DNA from: Paenibacillus sp. JQZ6Y-1
GTDB taxonomy: Bacteria; Bacillota; Bacilli; Paenibacillales; Paenibacillaceae
Direction: 5' to 3'
Length of the DNA: 64,000 bases
Assembly (NCBI RefSeq): GCF_040719145.1
Contig: NZ_JBFDUZ010000001.1
Location: forward strand, 2,170,001 to 2,234,000
Positions 38,170 to 47,128 of the stretch are shown one piece after another. Under the pieces are notes generated by a model, which ran no database searches, was not told where the DNA came from, and saw nothing but the letters and a program-made list of their open reading frames with translations. Numbering within the stretch: the stretch's first letter is position 1; the number at the start of each line of letters is the position of its first letter. A program made the translations under genes and the position numbers.

Positions 38170-39066
38170 TTATAGCTCCATTACACCGCGCAGCGATACG
38201 ACAGCAGAGCCTGCCATACGCACAATTGCGGATGCTCCGGTAGGCTCAACCGTCGCATACAATGTACCGCCGCGACCGATCATATCACCTTGGCGAATTT
38301 CGATCAACGATGGTTGCTGCTGATCAATCAAGCCATTCAGATATAAATACGCCATCAATGCTCCATTGGCTGAACCAGTCACAGGGTCCTCTGCAATACC
38401 AATCGCTGGTGCAAAGTCACGCGTATAGATCTGGCTGTGCTGCTCTGCTGTACCTGTAAACAGATGCGTCGTAATGACGCCCAATTCGCGGTTATATTGC
38501 GCCAAGTCATTCAGATCGGGCTTTGCTTCATCAATGGCTGCACGATGGATAACAGGTACAAGCAAATGCCAGTTACCAGTATAGCCTAATTGAATCGGAT
38601 AGGTCGTATCTAGCTGTTGAACCGGAATACCAATGCCGCGACTCAGTCGTTCTACATCAATCTCTGGCTGGCGGATCGCAGGTGCTGCCTGTGTCATTTC
38701 TACCTGTGTAACTTGTCCATCCTGCTTGATCCAGCGCACCGGAATGATTCCAATATTCGTTTGCAGCTTGACGCCATCGTCCAATTGCGCTACTCCAGGC
38801 TCTGTCGCCAGAATCCATGAAATCCCTACAGTCGCATGACCGCAAAAATCCACCTCATTGCTCGGCGTAAAATAACGGACCCGATAATCTGCCGCTGCAT
38901 CTTCTGCTGGCAGCAAAAATACCGTTTCCGACAAATTCAATTCATTAGCAATCTGTTGCATCTGTTGTTCATCTAAATGTGCGCCATCCAGTACAACTCC
39001 GGCTGGATTACCACCAAATTTGGTTGTTGTAAAGGCATCCACATGATATACGCGTATCGATTTCAT
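38170..39066 (-). CDS. PhzF-family isomerase-like protein
   Basis: 298 residues from the ATG at 39066, which follows AAGGAG. The double hot-dog PhzF fold is shown by VDAFTTTKFGGNPAGVVLDG, the catalytic Glu region LNLSETVFLLP, DFCGHATVGISWIL in the middle, and AEDPVTGSANGALMAYL in the second half. Relatives of PhzF act as isomerases or epimerases, and many have no known substrate. No phenazine genes are near, so this is a stand-alone member. It has its own terminator. Confidence 0.9.
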   Translation of the reverse strand: MKSIRVYHVDAFTTTKFGGNPAGVVLDGAHLDEQQMQQIANELNLSETVFLLPAEDAAADYRVRYFTPSNEVDFCGHATVGISWILATEPGVAQLDDGVKLQTNIGIIPVRWIKQDGQVTQVEMTQAAPAIRQPEIDVERLSRGIGIPVQQLDTTYPIQLGYTGNWHLLVPVIHRAAIDEAKPDLNDLAQYNRELGVITTHLFTGTAEQHSQIYTRDFAPAIGIAEDPVTGSANGALMAYLYLNGLIDQQQPSLIEIRQGDMIGRGGTLYATVEPTGASAIVRMAGSAVVSLRGVMEL

Positions 39067-39260
39067 CTCTGTCTCTCCTTGGTATTCCATAAACATTGCT
39101 ATCTGTTAGCGATCATTTGTTGTACTTTAACATTTATACATCATTACGCAGCAACCGTAAAACAGATAAAACCGATAACCGTCATCGGAAAATCTGAAAT
39201 TCCGTTCTCTAAGGAGAATAGGTTGACTGCTCCTAAACAGCAAATGGTTATTATCTCACC

Positions 39261-39301
39261 AAAAAAGCCGACCGCCTGCCATCATGACAGTCAGCCAGCT
39301 T
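39261..39301 (-). terminator. Terminator of the HD-GYP operon, overlapping the stop codon
   Basis: On the minus strand AAGCTGGCTGACTG pairs with CAGGCGGTCGGCTT (several G-U pairs), followed by TTTTTT. The stem contains the end of the HD-GYP gene. Confidence 0.75.
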
Positions 39302-41375
39302 CTTCAGCACTTAAATAAAATTCCAACAAAATCGCCGTACCTTCTGGACTTGTATGCAGCATCACTCGATCAGCCGACACATACATCAAGGCAAAGCCTT
39401 TACCTAACGAGCTTTTACTGCTGTACCCAGAAACAAGAATGGTTTTCGGCAATTCATGCAGCGGAATGCCAGAGCCATGGTCGGTGATATAAATTTGCAA
39501 ACTACCCGACTTGCGGAATACCTCGATCTTCCCCTGCTGCGCATGTTTGATCAGATTGGTAACTCCTTCGGAAACGGCAAGCTTGATACTCATCAGCTTT
39601 TTGGGAAATTGCTGTCGGAGTAGATCGGGAACCTGTTCCACTACTAGCGTGCGGCTAGTCGATACATCTGCCCGTGTACGAATGTCCATGCCTGCTACTC
39701 GCTCACCAAGCTGACTCTCAATCTCCTGCTGTTGCAGGCAGATATCCATTTTGCTCTGAGACAGTGTACGAATGACATCACGGTACGAACTTAGCGTATT
39801 GTAATGCAATTCTTCCCGATATTGCAGAGCTGGTGTAATGTCAGTCAGCACGACCATCACCCGGGTATGCTCTGGATAAAAGTATGCTTCAAACGTATAG
39901 TCTTCTCCGGTGAGCACTTCATAAAAGCTCTCTGCCATCAGCAGCGCACGTTCCGCCAATCCCTCTGCCGCATGTACAATAACTTCGGGAATATCCTGTA
40001 ATCCAGCACCAGATAGCTTGCCGTTTTCATCATACTTGAGCAGCCGCGTTCCCCCAGTAATGCTGGTCAGCTCCGGGCGCATCGTTTCATCTGGACGAAT
40101 CACATACTCCAACTCCGCCGACATTTCGGCTTGTTTGTACAAGGTATGCTGTCGTAGCTCAGCAATCGTATCTCGATGTACGAGACGAACGAGCTGCGGG
40201 TCCAACTCCTTCCCCGCCATCTTTTCCAGCTGATGGAGCACATCTTCATCACTGGCATATTGACGAAGCAGATATTCCAGCTGGCTGCACAGATAGATAA
40301 TCCGCGACTCATACGGAATATTCGCGCCCTGTAGCCCATCGGGGAAGCCTTTGCCATCGTACCGTTCATGATGATGCAAAATCCAAGTCGCTGCTTTTTT
40401 GTCACCTGTAATATTGCCGACGATTTCGGCACCTTTGAGTGGATGAGATTCGTATTCCTGCTGCTCGCTAAGTGATAATGCCCCGCGCTTGGTCAAAATA
40501 TCAAGCGGCAACAGCATTTTACCTATATCATGTAGGGCGGCAATATTCGCTAGCTCTGGACGTTTCTTTTTCGGATAACCAAACTGCTCTAGAATCTGCT
40601 CGCAAATCATACCTACATTGCGACCATGCCCTTCTGCCTGATTCATAATCCGTAGTTCGCCAATACGGATAAATTCCTCTGTCCCTCGCCGACGCAGCTG
40701 AACCTGCTGAATATACCCATAGGAGAAAAAAACGATTAACAGCAAAAACAATAAAATATATACCGTCTCATACACCATATACCCCAGCGACAGATGGTGC
40801 AGGAAGTGCGGCACAATCACCGTACACAGTACAACCGGTACAGCCAATTCTTTGAGCTTGATCATGAGATTGTTACGCAGTGGAATGCCGCTAATCGTAC
40901 GCGAGACACCTGCTGCCAGCGCAATATATAGAAGGCTGAAAACGAGCGTACCTACCGCCACCTGTGTATACAGCAATACATGACTGCCACTATCATTGTC
41001 CATCCACTCCATCACACGATGAGCAGCGTATAAACAGATGGTTAACTTCCCCTGCGCAGACAGTACGCGGAATCCGTTAATGTTCCGCCAGTGGAAATTC
41101 GCTTTGCGCCAGTGACTAACGATAGTACTCAGTGCAACACCCGCCAGTGCTGTGGTAGGACCGTATGCTAGCAGCAAAATCAGATACCCTGCCAGACTGC
41201 CGCTGTATTCCTCACCGCTTAATAAGCGAACAGGGAACAGATCCAGAATCACAATGAGCAGCAAAATTGGCAGTGTACTGGATAATAGCAAGCCGTCCAT
41301 ATCCCAGATCATATAAACAAAACTGCATATACCAATAATACTGAGCGGGAGGGTATATAGATTTTTCTCTTTCAC
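39291..41375 (-). CDS. Membrane HD-GYP protein with C-terminal RsbW-like ATPase domain
   Basis: 694 residues, GTG start one base after the STAS stop. The membrane part (~5-220) has about seven or eight helices. The HD-GYP domain (~235-400) has HDIGK at 282-286 and HHERYDGKGFP at ~335-345; the usual GYP is GFP, a tolerated change. A PAS-like region (~430-540) follows, with LTDITPALQYREEL. The C-terminus (~570-690) is a GHKL ATPase of the RsbW/SpoIIAB type: N-box SEGVTNLIKHA, G1 TDHGSGIP, G2 SSLGKGFALMYVSAD. It likely hydrolyses c-di-GMP and binds or phosphorylates the adjacent STAS protein. This fusion is the most unusual protein of the operon. Confidence 0.9.
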   Translation of the reverse strand: MKEKNLYTLPLSIIGICSFVYMIWDMDGLLLSSTLPILLLIVILDLFPVRLLSGEEYSGSLAGYLILLLAYGPTTALAGVALSTIVSHWRKANFHWRNINGFRVLSAQGKLTICLYAAHRVMEWMDNDSGSHVLLYTQVAVGTLVFSLLYIALAAGVSRTISGIPLRNNLMIKLKELAVPVVLCTVIVPHFLHHLSLGYMVYETVYILLFLLLIVFFSYGYIQQVQLRRRGTEEFIRIGELRIMNQAEGHGRNVGMICEQILEQFGYPKKKRPELANIAALHDIGKMLLPLDILTKRGALSLSEQQEYESHPLKGAEIVGNITGDKKAATWILHHHERYDGKGFPDGLQGANIPYESRIIYLCSQLEYLLRQYASDEDVLHQLEKMAGKELDPQLVRLVHRDTIAELRQHTLYKQAEMSAELEYVIRPDETMRPELTSITGGTRLLKYDENGKLSGAGLQDIPEVIVHAAEGLAERALLMAESFYEVLTGEDYTFEAYFYPEHTRVMVVLTDITPALQYREELHYNTLSSYRDVIRTLSQSKMDICLQQQEIESQLGERVAGMDIRTRADVSTSRTLVVEQVPDLLRQQFPKKLMSIKLAVSEGVTNLIKHAQQGKIEVFRKSGSLQIYITDHGSGIPLHELPKTILVSGYSSKSSLGKGFALMYVSADRVMLHTSPEGTAILLEFYLSAEEAG

Positions 41376-41376
41376 G

Positions 41377-41688
41377 TTAGCGGAAAGCTTGCTTTCCTAG
41401 AATCTCGTCTAGCTGCAATAGTTCAAATACTTCCATCACTTCCGGCTGAATATGCTCCAGCCATACCACCCGCTCTTGCTCCTGCAAATCCTGCACCAGC
41501 TTAATCAGCAAACCAATCCCCGATGAATCAACAAACTGTACCTGTGCCAAATCCAGCACAACCGTCCCATAAGATTGCAACGCAGGTTCTAGTTGCTCCT
41601 CGATCAATTCCCCAGCATCAATATCAATATCGCCTTCGCAATATATGGTAATCTGCCCGTTCTTCTCTTCCAGTTGATAGGTGAACAT
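41377..41688 (-). CDS. STAS-domain anti-sigma factor antagonist-like protein
   Basis: 103 residues, one STAS domain of the RsbV/SpoIIAA type. The phosphorylatable Ser is in FVDSSGIGLLIKL, after the strand TVVLDLAQVQ. The ATG at 41688 has GAGGAG nine bases upstream, overlapping the end of the FapA-type gene; a TTG at 41694 is less likely. In partner switches the unphosphorylated form sequesters an RsbW-like kinase and a PP2C phosphatase reactivates it; both partners are encoded in this operon. Confidence 0.93.
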   Translation of the reverse strand: MFTYQLEEKNGQITIYCEGDIDIDAGELIEEQLEPALQSYGTVVLDLAQVQFVDSSGIGLLIKLVQDLQEQERVVWLEHIQPEVMEVFELLQLDEILGKQAFR

Positions 41689-41694
41689 GTCCAA

Positions 41695-43953
41695 TCACTC
41701 CTCATGCCATACAAAATGTTGATTCCGATCCACACGCGCAAATATATGCTCCCGATCTTCGGTAAACTGATGAATCCGCTCACCGATCCGCAACGTTGTT
41801 CCGGCAAGTATACGTTTCACACGTACATAGCCGCCTTCTGCTACATGCAGCAGTGTCGTACCTGTTCCCGGTGAACCGGCTTCGTCGACCGTTATACTTT
41901 GTCCTGCGTAATACGTACCGCCACGCAATGAACCGCCAGATTGCAGCTGACCTTCACAATACAGATGGCTGTTATAGCAGCCTTTTTCTACGATAATATC
42001 ACCGCCACAGCGGATCGTCGTATTTTGCACAAAATGAAACCGTGAGAAAATCTGTTCCATTGCAGGCAACACGACAACCGAATACAAATACCGAGTGCGT
42101 CGATTGAAACCTTCCAGATCATCCGCATTGCGGAAGTGACTCGATCCCTCGCTCAAAAAGCCGCGCTGCATTTCTTTGAAATAACGACCCCAGTCTTCAC
42201 TCAATACCGATTTATACTGATCAGCGATCTTCTGCATCCGATTCATATGATCACGCATCCAGCGGAATCGTCCTTGAAATAGGACTTGAAACAGTGGAGC
42301 CAGACCTACATTCTCCACATCACTCAGCTTGAAGGCTGTTGCACTGCTCACCTGACGCACCGCCGCCTTCAGCAGCTCGGTCTGCTCTTCCATATACGTT
42401 AGCATCGGAGCAATCTGTCCATAAAATAGATACATTTGTCCGATCACAATGCGACTGCTGATCACATTGGCATTCACAATCAGTGATTGTCCAGCGATAA
42501 TCTGTGCCATATTGACATTACTGCGGATATGAATATTGCCTTCGGCTTCCACCTGCATCGTATCCTGAACCGCACCGCTAATCTCTACATCACCGAGAAA
42601 ATGAATATTGCCTGTGCTCAGATTCACATCGCCGCTATGCATCAGCTTCGGTACAATCGACAGCTTAATATTGTATCCTTGCTTGGTCTGACTCGGCATC
42701 CCCGGTCGCATTGCAATGGCACTCATTCGGTCAGTGGATAGCTCTACATCTTTGCCCGGAATAATTTGCACATTGCGCACAGGTGGAGCAGCAACGTTAC
42801 GTCCATAAATATCCATGCCGTCTGTACCCGGTATAGCAGGCAATACGATACCAATAACCTCACCTTCATCCACTGCCGGAAATTCACGTGTTTCCCGATA
42901 ATCAATCGTTCCATCATCACGCACCTTCGGCTGAACCTTGCGCGCCTCCGTATCAGTCTTAAACTCAAAAGAACCGTCTATCCCCGGAATCGGCAAACGT
43001 CCACTGGCAATCACAAACGTACCCGCTTCCGCTGTTTCACAAGCTAGTTGCAGCGCTTGAGCATTCACGCCATAGCTGATGTCTAGCTTGTTCAGCTGCT
43101 CTTGTACAGCCGTCACCTCAATCGGAATCAGCCGCTTATGATTTGTCACACGCAGCATCAAGCGAGCTTCTGGCGGGCTATCCAGCAGATTGCGCTGAAT
43201 ATGGCTCCCCGGCTCCACTTGAAGTCTGGCTGTCATCGCATCAGGATCAACCTGAATTTCCCAGACCGGCTCACGCAACTCCTCGGTCAGTATAACCTCG
43301 ATATGATCCTGCTCGCTCACCTGTGCCGTCTGTCCAGCGAGTAAAGGTTGTCCATTGATCAGAATATCACCTGACTTAAAAGCATCCAGACGAGGAAGCA
43401 CACCGCCGGGGAAGGTTTGAATCTGAATCTGATTGTTCGCGATCCAGATTTTGCCTTGCAGATCGGTGGTATTGGTGGCAAATGCTTTGAGATCATCATT
43501 CTGCTTGTTGGCAAACGAAGCAGCTGTCGCTTTTGCATCGTCTATTGCAGTTCCCACCTTGTTCCTACCCTCTTCTATTGGTACAGTTGGTTCCGATGAC
43601 GGCATACTTGTCTGGAGCTGAGATATCTGTAGCGCAGAACCCGAAATATGTTCAGACACACGATCCATGCCCGGCAGTGACAGTGGACGTTCTAGCACTT
43701 CTGTTCCGGCAATCGTACGATGATCTGCACCTGTATAATTCGGATGGTTGTTAGTAGTAGTAGAGGCTTCGTTATCGTCGCGTACGAGTGTTACCTTCAC
43801 AATAGCCGGACGAGCATGAAATCCGAGTACTCCTTTATTTTCTTCATCAATAATCTCAATACTGACATCCTGCTTGCTCACTTCCAACAATGCCAGTGCA
43901 CGGTTTACAGCCTGTTCTACCGTTTTCCCTTTGGAGATTACGCTTCGTTCCAT
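41695..43953 (-). CDS. FapA (DUF342) polymer-forming protein with N-terminal Jag_N domain
   Basis: 752 residues from the ATG at 43953, which has GGAGGAG six bases upstream. The N-terminus (2-~52) is a Jag_N module: SVISKGKTVEQAVNRALALLEVSKQDVSIEIIDEENKGVLGF. A variable polar linker (~65-150) leads to the FapA/DUF342 region (~155-620), with GRLPIPGIDG, IGIVLPAIPGTDGMDIYGR and a right-handed beta-helix-like repeat stretch (SGDVNLSTGNIHFLGDVEISGAV). A coiled segment and more helix repeats follow, with GGDIIVEKGCYN. FapA proteins help place polar machinery in Vibrio. Here it sits between the phosphatase and the STAS gene and may scaffold the signalling complex. Confidence 0.88.
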   Translation of the reverse strand: MERSVISKGKTVEQAVNRALALLEVSKQDVSIEIIDEENKGVLGFHARPAIVKVTLVRDDNEASTTTNNHPNYTGADHRTIAGTEVLERPLSLPGMDRVSEHISGSALQISQLQTSMPSSEPTVPIEEGRNKVGTAIDDAKATAASFANKQNDDLKAFATNTTDLQGKIWIANNQIQIQTFPGGVLPRLDAFKSGDILINGQPLLAGQTAQVSEQDHIEVILTEELREPVWEIQVDPDAMTARLQVEPGSHIQRNLLDSPPEARLMLRVTNHKRLIPIEVTAVQEQLNKLDISYGVNAQALQLACETAEAGTFVIASGRLPIPGIDGSFEFKTDTEARKVQPKVRDDGTIDYRETREFPAVDEGEVIGIVLPAIPGTDGMDIYGRNVAAPPVRNVQIIPGKDVELSTDRMSAIAMRPGMPSQTKQGYNIKLSIVPKLMHSGDVNLSTGNIHFLGDVEISGAVQDTMQVEAEGNIHIRSNVNMAQIIAGQSLIVNANVISSRIVIGQMYLFYGQIAPMLTYMEEQTELLKAAVRQVSSATAFKLSDVENVGLAPLFQVLFQGRFRWMRDHMNRMQKIADQYKSVLSEDWGRYFKEMQRGFLSEGSSHFRNADDLEGFNRRTRYLYSVVVLPAMEQIFSRFHFVQNTTIRCGGDIIVEKGCYNSHLYCEGQLQSGGSLRGGTYYAGQSITVDEAGSPGTGTTLLHVAEGGYVRVKRILAGTTLRIGERIHQFTEDREHIFARVDRNQHFVWHEE

Positions 43954-43980
43954 TCGTGTCTCCTCCATTCCCCTGCTATC

Positions 43981-45117
43981 CTATCCATCCAATTCGATTG
44001 ATACGATACAGATATCATCATCCCGCTGACGGTTGAGCCGTTCTAGCTTGCCGACAAAATGTTCATTATCCAAATAATCCAGACTTTGCGCATATTGTTC
44101 TAGCTTATCAATCCCAAAATGAATCGAGGTTCCCGGTTGCTCCACCAATCCATCCGTATATAGAATAATTCGGCATGGTCCGTCGTAGCTCATATGAGCG
44201 GTCTCTATCTTCATATCCTGCTTGATGCCGACCGGAACCGTCGTTCCAACCAATTTGATCGGCGATTGATCCTTTGTTAGCAGCAAGCCGGGGGGATGTC
44301 CCGCATTGACGTATTCTAGTTCATGCTTATCTAGATCAATTAGTAGATAGATCGCTGTAAAATAAGCGGACCGCCGATTTTTCCCAAACAACAAACGCAT
44401 TTGCCGATTCAGCTCCATACACACATCACGTGGTTGGCGGTATATCCCGACAATGCCGTCTAGTAGCGAACGGATCGACATGCTGATCAGCGCTGCCGGA
44501 ATCCCGTGACCGGATACATCGATCAGCAGCACTCCGCATTTGCGATTCGCAAACATTTTCCAATAAAACATATCGCCAGATACTTCGGCGGACTGGATAT
44601 AGCGACTGTGGATAGAGATGCCCGGTTCCAACAGCGGCGCGCTGAGTACGCTGCGCTGTAGATGCTTGGCGAGCTGTAGATCCTTTTGCAGCTTTTCCTC
44701 CCAGTCCTTACGTTCATCTATTTCTTTTTTTAATCGTAACGCGGATTGTACACGTGCGAGCAGTTCATAGTCTGGACCGCCCTTTTCAATAAAATCCATG
44801 CCACCTGCGCTGAACGCTTCCTTAAAATGCGCCCGGTCGGCAGTCAGAAAAATAATCGGTATATCCTGATATAACTCCATGCTTTTGAGTACGGTACAGA
44901 CTTCGATTCCATCAATCTCCGGCATGACAATATCCAGCAAAATCAAATCCATGGAAGCCCTTTTTCGTGACGGTTGTCCATCAACAATGCCCAGCTCCCG
45001 GTAAGCCTCCTGCGCTGAATATGCAGCGCGTACATCCTCATACCCTGCCTCATGCAAAGTATTTTGCAGGTACGCCACATTGAGCTTGGAGTCGTCTATA
45101 ATCAGTATGCTGCTCAT
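43981..45117 (-). CDS. Response regulator with active-looking PP2C (RsbU/SpoIIE) phosphatase domain
   Basis: 378 residues. Receiver domain (1-~125): IDDSK, phospho-Asp in ILLDIVMPE, FLTAD, EKGG. The linker is coiled (LRLKKEIDERKDWEEKLQ). The phosphatase domain (~165-375) keeps SGDMFYW, LIDVSGHGIPAALISM, NAGHPPGLLL, LYTDGLVE and RDDDICIVS, so metal binding should be intact. It is the first gene of a four-gene run and probably dephosphorylates the STAS protein when its receiver is phosphorylated. No histidine kinase lies beside it. Compare the degenerate paralogue at 36789-37943. Confidence 0.93.
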   Translation of the reverse strand: MSSILIIDDSKLNVAYLQNTLHEAGYEDVRAAYSAQEAYRELGIVDGQPSRKRASMDLILLDIVMPEIDGIEVCTVLKSMELYQDIPIIFLTADRAHFKEAFSAGGMDFIEKGGPDYELLARVQSALRLKKEIDERKDWEEKLQKDLQLAKHLQRSVLSAPLLEPGISIHSRYIQSAEVSGDMFYWKMFANRKCGVLLIDVSGHGIPAALISMSIRSLLDGIVGIYRQPRDVCMELNRQMRLLFGKNRRSAYFTAIYLLIDLDKHELEYVNAGHPPGLLLTKDQSPIKLVGTTVPVGIKQDMKIETAHMSYDGPCRIILYTDGLVEQPGTSIHFGIDKLEQYAQSLDYLDNEHFVGKLERLNRQRDDDICIVSIELDG

Positions 45118-45265
45118 CTAGCTTCTCCTCCGCCAATGTCCCGTTTCGTCGTGGACAGCGTATAGTGATACCATATTTTTCGACATCTTATAGAGGTTAT
45201 GTAATAGAAATTTAGGGATGTTTGGAAATAAAAGTGCTTTTATTGATAAAAGCAGAATGGAACGG

Positions 45266-45338
45266 CAAAAAACCGGAATTCTTATCAATGATGCAGCTCT
45301 GGATCAGAGCATACATAAACGATAAAACATCCGGTTTC
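45266..45338 (-). terminator. Terminator of the metalloprotease-like gene
   Basis: On the minus strand AAACCGGA and TCCGGTTT enclose a large loop holding a second hairpin (GCTCTGATCCAGAGC). A T-run follows. Confidence 0.65.
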
Positions 45339-45382
45339 GACCATAAACCATCATTGTATACATTACAAATCACATGCTACAA

Positions 45383-46312
45383 CTACATTTCCAGCACTTG
45401 GCGGATTTCTAATCGACGGGCAGCCAGCTTGGGATCATTCGCAAAAAATTGCAGCTTTTTATCTACCGTGCTTTGCGCTTTGCCAGTCGGAAGTGGATTG
45501 ATCACAAAGGTCATCCATGTCTCTGCCATATCCTCAGCTATATTCGTCGCTGCATAGGAGGTCACGAACGTGTTGGCACCACCTTTGTTACGGTAAAAAT
45601 TGGCGACTTCCTGCTCATTGGCACCTTCATTTTCGGGAGCATCCTTGCCGTATTTTTGCCAGAATTGCTTATAGTATTTGTAATAATCTGAATTCGGGTT
45701 AGCACATGAATATGGGTCTAATTTTACCGTTTTGCAAGGAGAGGTAGAGCTGTTCAGCGGCTTATACGAGGATAGGGTGAGAATATGCCCATATTCATGT
45801 ACCATCGTATCCGTCGTCCAATCGGCGTCAGTCAGCCCAATCAGATTGATGCCCAGAATCCATTGATTCGGATTATCTGTCGGCTGCACATAAGCAGAGA
45901 AGGACTCATTCAGATTGTTGTACACTCGCAATTGCACAATCTTATTCACATCCGAACCCGCGATCTCGGAAAACTGATCCCAGATATTCGTCATCTGCAC
46001 ACTTGGCGTCCCATAATAGCGGGACGGATACAGCTTACCCTGATGAACGGGGAACATGATATTTTTGCCAATATCCTTGTCGACCTTATCAACAGCCTCT
46101 GCATCCGATGTTGCCGATGCGGCAGACGCTGGGATTGCGGCTCCGAATAGAATGGATACCGTGATCAATGCCATTAGGCAATAACGCATCGGCAAACTGA
46201 TGATCTGGTGAGACGAAGGGAATATACGGGATGTAGATTGGGATGTAGATTGGGATGTAGATCGGATTCTAGCTTGAACATTTGGCTGAAGCGGTTGATG
46301 ACTTGTTTTCAT
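45383..46312 (-). CDS. Secreted zinc metallopeptidase-like protein (HEYGH)
   Basis: 309 residues. AGGAG lies nine bases before the ATG at 46312. A long Ser/Thr/Gln-rich N-terminus (RSTSQSTSQSTS, encoded by three 12-base repeats at 46231-46266) precedes a signal-like helix YCLMALITVSILFGAAIPASA, cleaved near ASA. The mature part has the zinc motif MVHEYGHILTL and a downstream NIAEDMAETWMTFV that could give the third ligand, as in gluzincins. One Cys pair (CKTVKLDPYSC) may form a disulfide. The exact peptidase family is not recognised. It could be an exported protease; no partner gene is adjacent. Confidence 0.75.
   Translation of the reverse strand: MKTSHQPLQPNVQARIRSTSQSTSQSTSRIFPSSHQIISLPMRYCLMALITVSILFGAAIPASAASATSDAEAVDKVDKDIGKNIMFPVHQGKLYPSRYYGTPSVQMTNIWDQFSEIAGSDVNKIVQLRVYNNLNESFSAYVQPTDNPNQWILGINLIGLTDADWTTDTMVHEYGHILTLSSYKPLNSSTSPCKTVKLDPYSCANPNSDYYKYYKQFWQKYGKDAPENEGANEQEVANFYRNKGGANTFVTSYAATNIAEDMAETWMTFVINPLPTGKAQSTVDKKLQFFANDPKLAARRLEIRQVLEM
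46231..46266. repeat. Three tandem 12-bp repeats inside the metalloprotease-like gene
   Basis: Three copies of GGGATGTAGATT (last base varies) encode the Ser-Thr-Gln-Ser repeats ahead of the signal sequence. Being a multiple of three, copy changes would keep the frame. Confidence 0.8.
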
Positions 46313-46753
46313 AAATGGCTGCTCCTATACTGTGTAATCGTCAACTTTATTATAGGTGGTCTGTGTGCTGTTGATGTGTCCTTGTATGCTGCTTATGTTC
46401 ATATTCCATTCTTACCTGCTCCAATCGAGATGCGGACGGAGCCGTAATATGTTCATGCTGTGGTGATGGATATCCCATGGGCTAGCTGAGCTATATGGGT
46501 TATCTGGATGGATTACATGGGTTACCTACGTTGCTTGGGCTACATGTGGACTCCATGGGTTAGCTGGACTACAAAGAGTAATGTTTCTTTCTATTAATAT
46601 GAAGTTCTATTGCGTTACTGCTCTTTACTGTCATGTTTGCCCTATACTGCTTACAACCTTAAATATGTAAAATCTCTCAGTCCTCCCTCTTGTATTCTAG
46701 CACGGCGAAATACGTTTGTTAATTGCTTCATTGGGCGAATTCTATCTACGCCC
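46313..46753. other. Gene-free interval with degenerate ~21-bp repeats
   Basis: No gene is supported. From about 46477 to 46575 a ~20-base motif of the form ATGGGTTAGCTGGACTACA recurs about five times with variation. The rest is AT-rich. Confidence 0.5.
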
Positions 46754-46784
46754 TTCTTTCTTCTTTCTTCTTTCTTCTTTCTTC
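46754..46784. repeat. Heptanucleotide tandem repeat (TTCTTTC)x4
   Basis: Four exact TTCTTTC units followed by a partial one, in a pyrimidine-rich tract downstream of yyaL. Confidence 0.9.
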
Positions 46785-46851
46785 CACTTCTTTTTCCGAT
46801 CATCAACTACTCTCAGCAATTTATGCAGTAGCAACGATCTATCGCCATCAA

Positions 46852-46885
46852 GAAAAAAGGACATCTTCCATTTAGAAGATGTCCT
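46852..46885 (-). terminator. Terminator downstream of yyaL
   Basis: The perfect 11-base stem AGGACATCTTC / GAAGATGTCCT is followed on the minus strand by six T. Confidence 0.9.
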
Positions 46886-47128
46886 CGTAGGATCATATAT
46901 TATATCTTACCTCATAAACTTCAAAAGAAGTCTGCATATTGTCCGCTATGCTCTGTATATCATCATTTGTTCTTGTGGGATGTAGCAGATAGCTTTTATA
47001 ATCATACCTGCTTCCATATCATCATGGATCACCAATGTTTCCATATCTCTAGAATGATCCCGACAATGCTCATTTTCACCTTATCTACATGGCTTGTATA
47101 TCCATCAATCGCTACCTATCTCAAGCCA

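Noticed and set aside
46477-46575. CRISPR-like array
   Set aside because: The units are degenerate, contiguous and lack unique spacers.
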